DNA from: Rhodoplanes tepidamans
GTDB taxonomy: Bacteria > Pseudomonadota > Alphaproteobacteria > Rhizobiales > Xanthobacteraceae
Direction: 5' to 3'
NCBI RefSeq assembly: GCF_030813915.1
Contig: NZ_JAUSUJ010000024.1
Coordinates: 1-64,000, forward strand
DNA: 64,000 nucleotides
The notes below the pieces were generated by a model, which saw nothing but the letters and a program-made list of their open reading frames with translations, was not told the DNA's origin and ran no database searches. Of this stretch, positions 17,152 to 23,976 are shown piece by piece. Position 1 is the first letter of the stretch. The number at the start of each line of letters is the position of its first letter. The position numbers and the translations under genes were made by a program.

Positions 17152-17173
17152 CAAGTAACTGTATAGTTACTTG
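17152..17173 (+). promoter_or_regulatory. Perfect palindromic operator before the sugar kinase gene
   Basis: Nine-base arms CAAGTAACT and AGTTACTTG flank GTAT, ending 59 bp before the kinase start. The AT-rich site stands out in very GC-rich surroundings. It has the size of a dimeric repressor operator. No regulator gene is next to it, so the binding protein is unknown. Confidence 0.6.
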
Positions 17174-17232
17174 CGTCCGGGGCACCCGCGGGTCCGCTGC
17201 GGGGACCGCGGCCGGCCCGGCCTCGATCCGCC

Positions 17233-18333
17233 ATGTCCGAGGGTCTCGCCATTCGTCCGTCGAGCGTCACGCGTTGGGATTGCGTCGCCCTCGGTGAGGT
17301 GATGCTGCGCTTCGATCCCGAGTTCGGCCGCGTCCGCGAGGCGCGCCGCTTCCGGGTGTGGGAGGGCGGCGGCGAGTACAACGTCGCGCGGGCGATGCGG
17401 AAATGCTTCGGGCTGCGCGCCGCCGTGGTGACGGCGCTGCCCGACAGCGAGCTCGGACGGCTGACCGAAGACCTGATCCAGACGAGCGGCGTCGACACCT
17501 CCCACGTTCGCTGGCGCCGGTTCGACGGCGTCGGCCGCTCGGGCCGCGTCGGGCTCAACTTCACGGAGAAGGGGTACGGCGGCCGTGCCGCGCTCGGCTG
17601 CGTCGACCGGGGACACTCGGCGGCGGCGCAGATGCGGCCCGGCGAGATCGACTGGGACGCGCTGTTCGGCCGCGAGGGGGTGCGCTGGTTCCACACCGGC
17701 GGCATCTTCGCCGGCCTGTCCTCCGACACGGCCGCGGTGGCGCGGGAGGCCGTGCAGGCGGCACGCCGCTGCGGCACCGTCGTCTCCTACGACCTCAACT
17801 TCCGGGCCTCGCTGTGGAAGGACCGCGGCGGGGCGGAGGCCGCCCGCGCCGTGAACCGGGCGATCGCGCCCTTCGTCGACGTGATGATCGGCAACCAGGA
17901 GGATTTCGTGTCCCGCCTCGGCCTCGACGTCGTGCTGCCGCATCCCGGCGCGACGCAGTTCGACCCCGAGAACGGCGAGGCGATCCTCTCGGCCGCCACG
18001 ACCGCCTATCCGGGCCTGCGGGTCGCCGCGACGACCCTGCGCGACGCCCGCACGGCCGGCTTCAACGACTGGGGCGGACTCCTGTGGGCCGGCGGCGAGA
18101 TCTACAGGGCGCGTCCGCGAAGAGACCTCGAGATCTACGACCGCATGGGCGGCGGCGACGCCTTCGCGTCCGGTCTCGCCTGGGCCTTCCTCACCGGCCG
18201 CGGCCCGCAGGCCGCGGTCGACTGCGGCGTCGCTCACGGCGCGCTCGCCATGACCTCGCCCGGTGACGTCTCCACCGCGAGCGCCGACGAGGTGCTCGAC
18301 GCGGTGCTGCCGTGGCCCGAGCCGGCCGGGTGA
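17233..18333 (+). CDS. PfkB-family sugar kinase, probably 2-keto-3-deoxygluconate kinase-like
   Basis: Encodes 366 residues. PfkB features: substrate-side GGGEYNVARAMRK near residue 50, the GTVVSYDLNFRASLWKD strand (the RxxxW pattern of KDG kinases), GNQEDF, and the nucleotide/catalytic motif YDRMGGGDAFASGLAWAF with the general-base Asp. It would phosphorylate a hexose-derived acid or sugar in the cytoplasm; the exact substrate cannot be read from the sequence. An operator-like palindrome lies upstream. The last 100 bp overlap, antisense, the end of the TyrRS-like gene. No Entner-Doudoroff aldolase or transporter is adjacent, which leaves the pathway open. Confidence 0.85.
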   Translation: MSEGLAIRPSSVTRWDCVALGEVMLRFDPEFGRVREARRFRVWEGGGEYNVARAMRKCFGLRAAVVTALPDSELGRLTEDLIQTSGVDTSHVRWRRFDGVGRSGRVGLNFTEKGYGGRAALGCVDRGHSAAAQMRPGEIDWDALFGREGVRWFHTGGIFAGLSSDTAAVAREAVQAARRCGTVVSYDLNFRASLWKDRGGAEAARAVNRAIAPFVDVMIGNQEDFVSRLGLDVVLPHPGATQFDPENGEAILSAATTAYPGLRVAATTLRDARTAGFNDWGGLLWAGGEIYRARPRRDLEIYDRMGGGDAFASGLAWAFLTGRGPQAAVDCGVAHGALAMTSPGDVSTASADEVLDAVLPWPEPAG

Positions 18334-19280
18334 GCCGGCGGCTGCACCGGCCCGCCGCACAGCGTCGCGACTGCATCGGCCAGCACGGCCCGGGCCTCCT
18401 CGGCCTCGCGGCCGCGCAGCCCGGCGAGGCGGTCGACCTCGGGGAGCGGCAGCTCGCTCAGCAGCCGCAGGGCGCGCCCGAGCGCCGCCTCCGGCAGCCG
18501 CAGGCAGGCGGCACGAAGCCGCTCCGCCAGGCTCGCGCCCGGTCCCGGCTCCGGCCCGGCCGTCCCGGCGTCGGGCCGCTCCGCCGCCCCGAGTCCTGGA
18601 GCCGCGAGGCCCCACAAGGCCGGCCAGCCGGTGCGCCGGCCGATCGCGACCCCGGCCGCGATCGTCTCCCACTGCCCGGCGAGGCCGATCTGCAGCACGC
18701 AGCCGTGGTCGCGGGCGAGGGTCAGGAAGTCGTAGGCCTGCACGACCACGAAGTTCAGCTCGAGCAGCGAGACCGGTACGCCGCGTGTCAGACGCGTCCG
18801 GATCCCGGCGAGCCCGAGCAGCCGGTCGATCCGGACGTGGCGGCCGACGTCGCGCAGGAACGCGGCATAGCCGAGCCGGTCGAGCCAGTCGGCATTGTCG
18901 ACCAGGAGTGGGCCGCCGCCGGCCGAGCCGAGCACGCGGCCGGCCAGCACCGCGATCTCGGGCGGCGCGGCGGACACTGTGCCGTCGCAGCCCTGGAGGC
19001 CGCCCGCGGGCGACGCCATCCGGGCCGTGCCGCCGCCGGTGAGGACGATCGGCCGGTGCCCGGCGCGGGCGAGCCGGCGCAGGGCCATCAGCGGCACGAG
19101 GTGTTCGAGACGGACCGGGTCGTCGGGGTCGAAGCCGGCATAGGCGGCCACCGGCCCGGCGCGCAGACGGGCGTCGAGCCCGGCGAGATCGGTGCAGCGC
19201 TCGACGAGGCCGCGCTCGGCGAGCGCCAGCAGCGCATCGGACCGCAGGACGAGGGGTGGAAGGGGCCGGGGGGCCGGCAT
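18234..19280 (-). CDS. Tyrosyl-tRNA synthetase-like protein lacking ATP-binding motifs
   Basis: Encodes 348 residues from ATG 19280, preceded by AGGAGATCGCC. Family order is preserved: AGPVAAYAGFDPDDP (Tyr47), HLVPLMALRRLARAGHRPIVL, DNADWLDRLGYAAFLRDVGRH, VVVQAYDFL (Gln181, Asp184), CVLQIGLAGQW (Gln203) and ALWGLAAPGL. HIGH has become RLEH (57-60), the Asp of GDPSG is lost (ARMASPAG), the tyrosine-contact Tyr is Phe177, and no KMSKS loop or C-terminal S4 domain is present. It should therefore not activate tyrosine, though part of the tyrosine pocket remains. A ligand sensor or scaffold is possible. The last 37 residues are low-complexity and are encoded antisense to the sugar kinase end. A decaying pseudogene is the alternative, but the frame is open. 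Confidence 0.78.
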   Translation of the reverse strand: MPAPRPLPPLVLRSDALLALAERGLVERCTDLAGLDARLRAGPVAAYAGFDPDDPVRLEHLVPLMALRRLARAGHRPIVLTGGGTARMASPAGGLQGCDGTVSAAPPEIAVLAGRVLGSAGGGPLLVDNADWLDRLGYAAFLRDVGRHVRIDRLLGLAGIRTRLTRGVPVSLLELNFVVVQAYDFLTLARDHGCVLQIGLAGQWETIAAGVAIGRRTGWPALWGLAAPGLGAAERPDAGTAGPEPGPGASLAERLRAACLRLPEAALGRALRLLSELPLPEVDRLAGLRGREAEEARAVLADAVATLCGGPVQPPAHPAGSGHGSTASSTSSALAVETSPGEVMASAP

Positions 19281-19572
19281 GGCGATCTCCTGAAGGCCGA
19301 GGCCGGAGACCGCCACCCATCCATGCGCCGCCGACCCGCGGCGGCACGTGGTGACAATGACCGTTCGCGCCGCCCTATGGTGAGGGCAGCCAATACGAGC
19401 TGGAGGGATGGCCGGCGCGAGTCATGGCGGCCCTCTTACACCTGCGATGCGGGGCCCGCAATCCGGGGTCGCGACCGGCCGCCGCCCCGGCCCCTTCCCC
19501 GCGGCGGCGCGGCCCGGTAAAACCCGGCGAGCCGTTCCGGCCGCCGTCGGACCGCCTGCCCGAGGACCTCCC

Positions 19573-20457
19573 ATGACCGTGTCGCCGCACGACATCGCCC
19601 GCGTCCTGATCGAGGCGCTGCCCCACATGCAGCGCTACGACGAGGAGGTCGTCGTGGTGAAGTACGGCGGCCACGCCATGGGCGAGGAGGCCGGGGCGAA
19701 GAGCTTCGCCCGCGACATCGTGCTGCTCGAGCAGACCGCCATCAACCCGGTGGTGGTGCACGGCGGCGGCCCGCAGATCGGCGGCATGCTCAAGCGGCTC
19801 GGAATCAAGTCGGAGTTCGCGGCCGGCCTGCGCATTACCGACGCCGCCACCATCGAGGTCGTCGAGATGGTGCTGGCCGGCTCGATCAACAAGCAGATCG
19901 TCGGCTACATCAACGAGGCGGGCGGCAAGGCGGTCGGCCTGTGCGGCAAGGACGGCAACATGGTGACGGCCCGCAAGGTCAGCCGCACCGTGGTCGATCC
20001 CGGCTCGGCGATCGAGCAGATCGTCGACCTCGGCTTCGTCGGCGAGCCCGAGAAGGTCGACACCTCGGTGCTCGACCAGATCCTCGGCAAGGACCTGATT
20101 CCGGTGCTGGCGCCGGTCGCCACCTCGGCCGAGGGCGGAACCTACAACGTCAATGCCGACACCTTCGCGGGCGCCGTCGCCGGCGCCCTCAAGGCGAAGC
20201 GCCTGCTGCTGCTCACCGACGTGCCCGGCGTGCTCGACAAGTCGAAGCAGCTCATCAAGGAGCTGTCGATCGAGGACGCGCGCCGGCTGATCGCCGACGG
20301 CACCATCACGGGCGGCATGATCCCCAAGGTGGAGACCTGCATCTACGCGCTTGAGGCGGGCGTCGAGGGCGTCGTCATCCTCGACGGCAAGGTCGAGCAC
20401 GCGGTGCTGCTCGAGCTCCTGACCGACCACGGCGCCGGCACGCTGATCCACCGCTGA
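19573..20457 (+). CDS. argB: Acetylglutamate kinase
   Basis: Encodes 294 residues. Second step of arginine biosynthesis, phosphorylating N-acetyl-L-glutamate. Amino acid kinase fold motifs include [29 protein letters not shown], the substrate region around [38 protein letters not shown], and [31 protein letters not shown] 19573 gives the N-terminal helix typical of arginine-sensitive hexameric enzymes, so feedback inhibition is likely. The stop codon sits inside an 11-bp tandem repeat, and a strong hairpin follows before the convergent lysR gene. Confidence 0.96.
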   Translation: MTVSPHDIARVLIEALPHMQRYDEEVVVVKYGGHAMGEEAGAKSFARDIVLLEQTAINPVVVHGGGPQIGGMLKRLGIKSEFAAGLRITDAATIEVVEMVLAGSINKQIVGYINEAGGKAVGLCGKDGNMVTARKVSRTVVDPGSAIEQIVDLGFVGEPEKVDTSVLDQILGKDLIPVLAPVATSAEGGTYNVNADTFAGAVAGALKAKRLLLLTDVPGVLDKSKQLIKELSIEDARRLIADGTITGGMIPKVETCIYALEAGVEGVVILDGKVEHAVLLELLTDHGAGTLIHR

Positions 20458-20486
20458 TCCACCGCTGATCCACCGCTCATCCACGG
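20443..20486. repeat. 11-bp tandem repeat across the argB stop codon
   Basis: Three exact copies of CTGATCCACCG followed by a fourth with two changes. The argB TGA (20455-20457) lies in the second copy. Since 11 is not divisible by three, each copy is read in a different frame. Confidence 0.85.
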
Positions 20487-20511
20487 CCGATCTCTCGACG
20501 GCGGGGCCGAC

Positions 20512-20533
20512 CCGCGCCGGTGCGCCGGCGCGG
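20512..20533. terminator. Hairpin between convergent argB and lysR
   Basis: Perfect 9-bp arms CCGCGCCGG and CCGGCGCGG enclose TGCG, four bases beyond the lysR stop and about 55 bp after argB. There is no T tract on either side, so Rho-independent termination is uncertain, but position and stem strength suit a shared bidirectional terminator. Confidence 0.45.
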
Positions 20534-20537
20534 CCGC

Positions 20538-21440
20538 TCAGCGCTGGAGCTGGCGCGAGAAGTCGCACACCTTGCGGGCGATGGCGACGACACCGGCCAG
20601 GAAGGCGGTCGGGCCGTCGCTGCGATACAGGGCCGCGTAGGGCACCGGCGGCAGCGCCGGCCGGGTCGGCACCACCACCAGCTTGCCCTCCTGCACCAGC
20701 GGCCGGAAGCAGCGGCGCGGCAGGTAGCCCACGCCGAGCCCGGCGACCGTGAGGCCGACCGCCGCCATCATGCTGTCGGTCGACATGGTACGCTCCAGCA
20801 CGATGCCCTGTGCCTTGAACCAGCGCGCGTAGAGGACGCCCGAGCCCGCCCGGTTGCCCTGGGTGACGATCGGGTGGCGCACCAGCGCCTCCAGCGGGAT
20901 CGGGCGTCGCGCCGTCACCAGGCCGGGCCGGCTCATCCAGGCGTTCTCGACGTCGGCGAGCGGCACCGCGACGACCTCCGGATCGGGCGTCAGCTCCGGC
21001 GCGACCACGAGGTCGAGGGCGCCCTCCAGCAGGCGCTCGTGCAGGTTCCGGGTGAGGTCGACGTCGGGCTCGATCGTCACGGCGGGATGCGACCGGCGCA
21101 GGATCGCCACGAAGCGCGGCAGCCAGGTCAGCGCCGACAGCTCGGTGACGCCGATGCGCAGCCGCCGGGTCGGCGGCTCGCTGCCGCTGCGCAGATCGAG
21201 GATGCGGCCTTCGAGGGTCATCATCTCGCGGCCGAGCGCCAGCACCTGCTCGCCCTGCTCGGTCAGCCGCGCGCCGCGACGGGTGCGGTCGAACAGCGCC
21301 AGCCCGGTCGCCGCCTCGAGCTCCTGGATGCGCTTGGACACCGCCGACTGGGTGGTGTTCAGGCGCGCCGCGGCACGCTCGAAGGTGCCGAGCCGGGCGA
21401 TCCAATGCAGCGCCTCGATCTGCTTGAGCGTGACCGTCAC
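20538..21440 (-). CDS. LysR-family transcriptional regulator
   Basis: Encodes 300 residues from GTG 21440, which follows AGGAGATCAC; the in-frame ATG 9 codons upstream lacks a comparable ribosome site. The N-terminal winged helix-turn-helix reads LKQIEALHWIARLGTFERAAARLNTTQSAVSKRIQELE, followed by a periplasmic-binding-protein-like effector domain. It is divergent from the ligJ gene with a 258-bp shared control region, so it most likely regulates that unit in response to an aromatic-pathway intermediate. The binding-protein gene downstream of ligJ would then be part of the same regulon. Confidence 0.9.
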   Translation of the reverse strand: MTVTLKQIEALHWIARLGTFERAAARLNTTQSAVSKRIQELEAATGLALFDRTRRGARLTEQGEQVLALGREMMTLEGRILDLRSGSEPPTRRLRIGVTELSALTWLPRFVAILRRSHPAVTIEPDVDLTRNLHERLLEGALDLVVAPELTPDPEVVAVPLADVENAWMSRPGLVTARRPIPLEALVRHPIVTQGNRAGSGVLYARWFKAQGIVLERTMSTDSMMAAVGLTVAGLGVGYLPRRCFRPLVQEGKLVVVPTRPALPPVPYAALYRSDGPTAFLAGVVAIARKVCDFSRQLQR

Positions 21441-21510
21441 GTGATCTCCTGCCTCGTGCCCGGCCATGCGCCGGCCGGTCGCCGCAGGGTGCGGCGCATC
21501 ATTCCAAGAA

Positions 21511-21540
21511 GAGATGAAAACCTATCATAATTAATCGCTG
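21511..21540 (+). promoter_or_regulatory. AT-rich control patch between lysR and ligJ
   Basis: GAGATGAAAACCTATCATAA followed by TTAATCGCTG is a sharp AT-rich island in GC-rich DNA between the divergent starts. It contains TATCAT and TAATTAA-like -10 possibilities and T-N11-A spacings of the LysR type. It is the probable regulator binding and promoter area; exact elements cannot be assigned. Confidence 0.35.
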
Positions 21541-21698
21541 CATGCGCGATCGCGGCCGGTGCTAGGAGAATCCGGTCACCCGGTCGATCGCCGTCCCGCG
21601 GCGGCGACGGCCGGCGACCGGCCGCGGGGCGCCGGCGTCGACGCGACGGCGCCGCTCCGCAGGTTCCGTCGTTTCCGCATCACCGAGACGAACCGGAC

Positions 21699-22745
21699 AT
21701 GATCATCGACTGCCACGGCCACTTCACCACCGAGCCCGAGGCGCTGCACGACTTCCGCCGCCGGCAGATCGCCGCACACGCCGAGGGCCGGCCGGGGCCC
21801 GATCCGGAGTCGCTGTCGATCGACGACGAGACGCTGCGGGCCTGCGTCGAGGGTGCGCAGATCGCCGCGCAGCGGCAGCGCGGCACCGACCTGACCCTGT
21901 TCTCGCCGCGCGCCGCCGGCATGGCGCACCACGTCGGCGACGCCGCCGTGAGCCTCGCCTGGACGCACGTCTGCAACGACCTGATCCATCGCATCTGCAC
22001 GCTGTTCCCGAAGAACTTCGTCGGGGTCTGCCAGCTTCCGCAGTCGCCCGGCGTCGAGCCGGCGGCCTGCGTCGACGAGCTGGTGCGCTGCGTCGAGCGG
22101 CTCGGCTTCGTCGGCTGCAACATCAATCCCGACCCGACCGGCGGCTTCTGGACGACCCCGCCGCTGACCGACCGCTGGTGGTACCCGCTGTGGGAGGCCA
22201 TGGCGGCGCTCGACGTGCCGGGCATGATCCATGTCAGCGCGTCGTGCAACGCCTGCTTCCACACCACCGGCTCGCACTACATCAACGGCGACACCACGGC
22301 GTTCATGCAGGTCCTGGAGGGCGACCTGTTCCGGGACTTCCCGACGCTGAAGTTCGTCATCCCGCACGGCGGCGGCGCGGTGCCGTACCACTGGGGCCGC
22401 TATCGCGGCCTCGCCCAGGACATGGGGCGCGGACCGCTGGAAGACCTCCTGCTGAACAACGTCTTCTTCGACACCTGCGTCTATCACGCGCTCGGAATCG
22501 AGCTGCTCACCCGGGTGGTGCCGGCCGACAACATCCTGTTCGCCTCGGAGATGATCGGCGCCGTGCGCGGCATCGATCCGCGGACCGGGCACCATTACGA
22601 CGACACCAGGCGCTACATCGACGGTCTCGCCACCCTGAGCGCGGCCGACCGGCACAAGATCTTCGAGGGCAACGCCCGGCGCGTCTACGGCCGTCTGAAC
22701 GACCGCCTGCGCGTGCTCGGCATCGGCGACGGCCCCCCGGCCTGA
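21699..22745 (+). CDS. ligJ: 4-oxalomesaconate hydratase (LigJ-type amidohydrolase)
   Basis: Encodes 348 residues, starting MIIDCHGHFTTEPEAL, the characteristic LigJ opening with the HxH metal motif. Other matching blocks are ERxxDLTLFSPRAAGMAHHVGD (here QRGTDL...), NINPDPTGGFWTTPPLTDRWWYPLWE, HVSASCNACFHTTGSHYINGDTTAFMQ, FVIPHGGGAVPYHWGRYRGLAQ and LFASEMIGAVRGIDP. The enzyme hydrates 4-oxalomesaconate in the protocatechuate 4,5-cleavage and gallate pathways. No other gene of those pathways is in the window, so the substrate may come from elsewhere. It is divergent from a LysR gene and precedes a Bug-type binding protein by 48 bp. Confidence 0.88.
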   Translation: MIIDCHGHFTTEPEALHDFRRRQIAAHAEGRPGPDPESLSIDDETLRACVEGAQIAAQRQRGTDLTLFSPRAAGMAHHVGDAAVSLAWTHVCNDLIHRICTLFPKNFVGVCQLPQSPGVEPAACVDELVRCVERLGFVGCNINPDPTGGFWTTPPLTDRWWYPLWEAMAALDVPGMIHVSASCNACFHTTGSHYINGDTTAFMQVLEGDLFRDFPTLKFVIPHGGGAVPYHWGRYRGLAQDMGRGPLEDLLLNNVFFDTCVYHALGIELLTRVVPADNILFASEMIGAVRGIDPRTGHHYDDTRRYIDGLATLSAADRHKIFEGNARRVYGRLNDRLRVLGIGDGPPA

Positions 22746-22793
22746 TCGCGTCCATCCGCGCGGGCGCGGCCGCCACGATCACAGGAGGAGACC

Positions 22794-23759
22794 ATGCTTC
22801 GACTGAATCGACGCGCCGTTCTGGCCGGCGCCGCGCTGGCGCCCTTCGCCGCGAAGGCCCAGACCGGACCGGCCACCATCAGGATCGTGGTGCCCTATCC
22901 GCCCGGCGGCTCGGTCGACGCGATCGCCCGCCTGGTCCAGCCCGGCCTGCAGCAGCGCCTCGGCACCACGGTGATCATCGAGAACCGCACCGGCGCCTCG
23001 GGCAGCATCGGCACCGACCACGTCGCCAAGGCGACGCCCGACGGCAGCACCTGGCTGTTCAGCTTCGACAATCTGGTGCTCAACCCGTTCGTGCTCGGCA
23101 AGCTGCCGTTCGACACCGAGACCGATCTCGAGCCCGTCTATCTGCTCGGCAAGGCGCCCTACGTGGTGTGCACCAAGGCCGACAAGCCCTACCGCTCGCT
23201 CGCCGACGTCATCGCCGCCGCCCGCGAGCGGCCCGGCAAGATCACCTACGGAACGCCCGGAGCCGGCAGTCTCGGCCATCTCGCCATGACGCTGCTCGGC
23301 AAGGAGGCCGGCGTCCAGATCGTCCACGTGCCGTATCGCGGCGCCGCGCCGGCCCTCAACGACACGCTCGCCGGCCATGTCGAGCTGTTCGTCGGCAGCA
23401 TCGCGGTCGCCACGCCGCAGATCGATGCGAAGGCGGTCCGCGCCCTCGCCCAGCTCGGCGAGACGCGGGCGCCGACGCTGCCCGAGGTGCCGACCGCCCG
23501 CGAGAGCGGCTTCGCGAAGATCGCGGCCGACGCCTGGTGGGGATTCTTCGCGCCGGCCGGGACGCCCGGCGCGGCGATCGAGCGGTTCCGCGCCGCCGTC
23601 GACGCCGGCCTGCAGGATGCGGCGCTGGCGAAGCAGATCACCGAGGGCCAGGGCGTCACCCTGGTGCGGGCGGGCCCGGAGAAGCTCCGCGCCTTCGTCC
23701 AGGCGCAGATGGCGCTGTGGGGACCGGTCGCTCGCGAGCACGACATCACGGCGAAATGA
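22794..23759 (+). CDS. Bug-family (TctC-like) periplasmic substrate-binding protein
   Basis: Encodes 321 residues. An N-terminal signal (RRAVLAGAALAPFAAKAQ, with RR suggesting Tat export) precedes IRIVVPYPPGGSVDAIARLVQPGLQQRLG, the hallmark of Bug proteins, then IIENRTGASGSIGTDHVAKA and ITYGTPGAGSLGHLAMTLLGKEAG. Family members bind carboxylates or aromatic acids for tripartite tricarboxylate transporters. No TctA or TctB gene is adjacent, so it is an orphan binding protein, a common situation for this family. AGGAGGAGACC gives a strong ribosome site. Placement after ligJ suggests capture of an aromatic or dicarboxylic acid. Confidence 0.9.
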   Translation: MLRLNRRAVLAGAALAPFAAKAQTGPATIRIVVPYPPGGSVDAIARLVQPGLQQRLGTTVIIENRTGASGSIGTDHVAKATPDGSTWLFSFDNLVLNPFVLGKLPFDTETDLEPVYLLGKAPYVVCTKADKPYRSLADVIAAARERPGKITYGTPGAGSLGHLAMTLLGKEAGVQIVHVPYRGAAPALNDTLAGHVELFVGSIAVATPQIDAKAVRALAQLGETRAPTLPEVPTARESGFAKIAADAWWGFFAPAGTPGAAIERFRAAVDAGLQDAALAKQITEGQGVTLVRAGPEKLRAFVQAQMALWGPVAREHDITAK

Positions 23760-23847
23760 CCTGCCGGGTGGTGTCGCGATGACTATGACCTCGCCCATGC
23801 GGGTGAGCCCGATCGGGTGAGGGCGCCTCCGCAGCGCGGGGGGGCGG

Positions 23848-23942
23848 CCGGAAACGGTTGCGACGCACCGGTACGCCGCGGCCGCGGCCATCGGCGCTTG
23901 AGTGTGCGGACCGATCCGTGCAAGGTGCGGCAACGTTTCCGG
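23848..23942. repeat. Separated inverted repeat before the radical SAM gene
   Basis: CCGGAAACGGTTGC at 23848-23861 and GCAACGTTTCCGG at 23930-23942 are complementary apart from one missing base, 68 bp apart, within the 217-bp gap before the radical SAM gene. They could pair in RNA or form two sites for one protein. No gene was recognised in this gap. Confidence 0.4.
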
Positions 23943-23976
23943 ATGTTGCGGCTGCCCGCCACGGAGAGTCCCCGAC

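Noticed and set aside
18234-19280. Functional tyrS
   Set aside because: HIGH, GDPSG Asp, KMSKS and the S4 RNA-binding domain are all missing or replaced.
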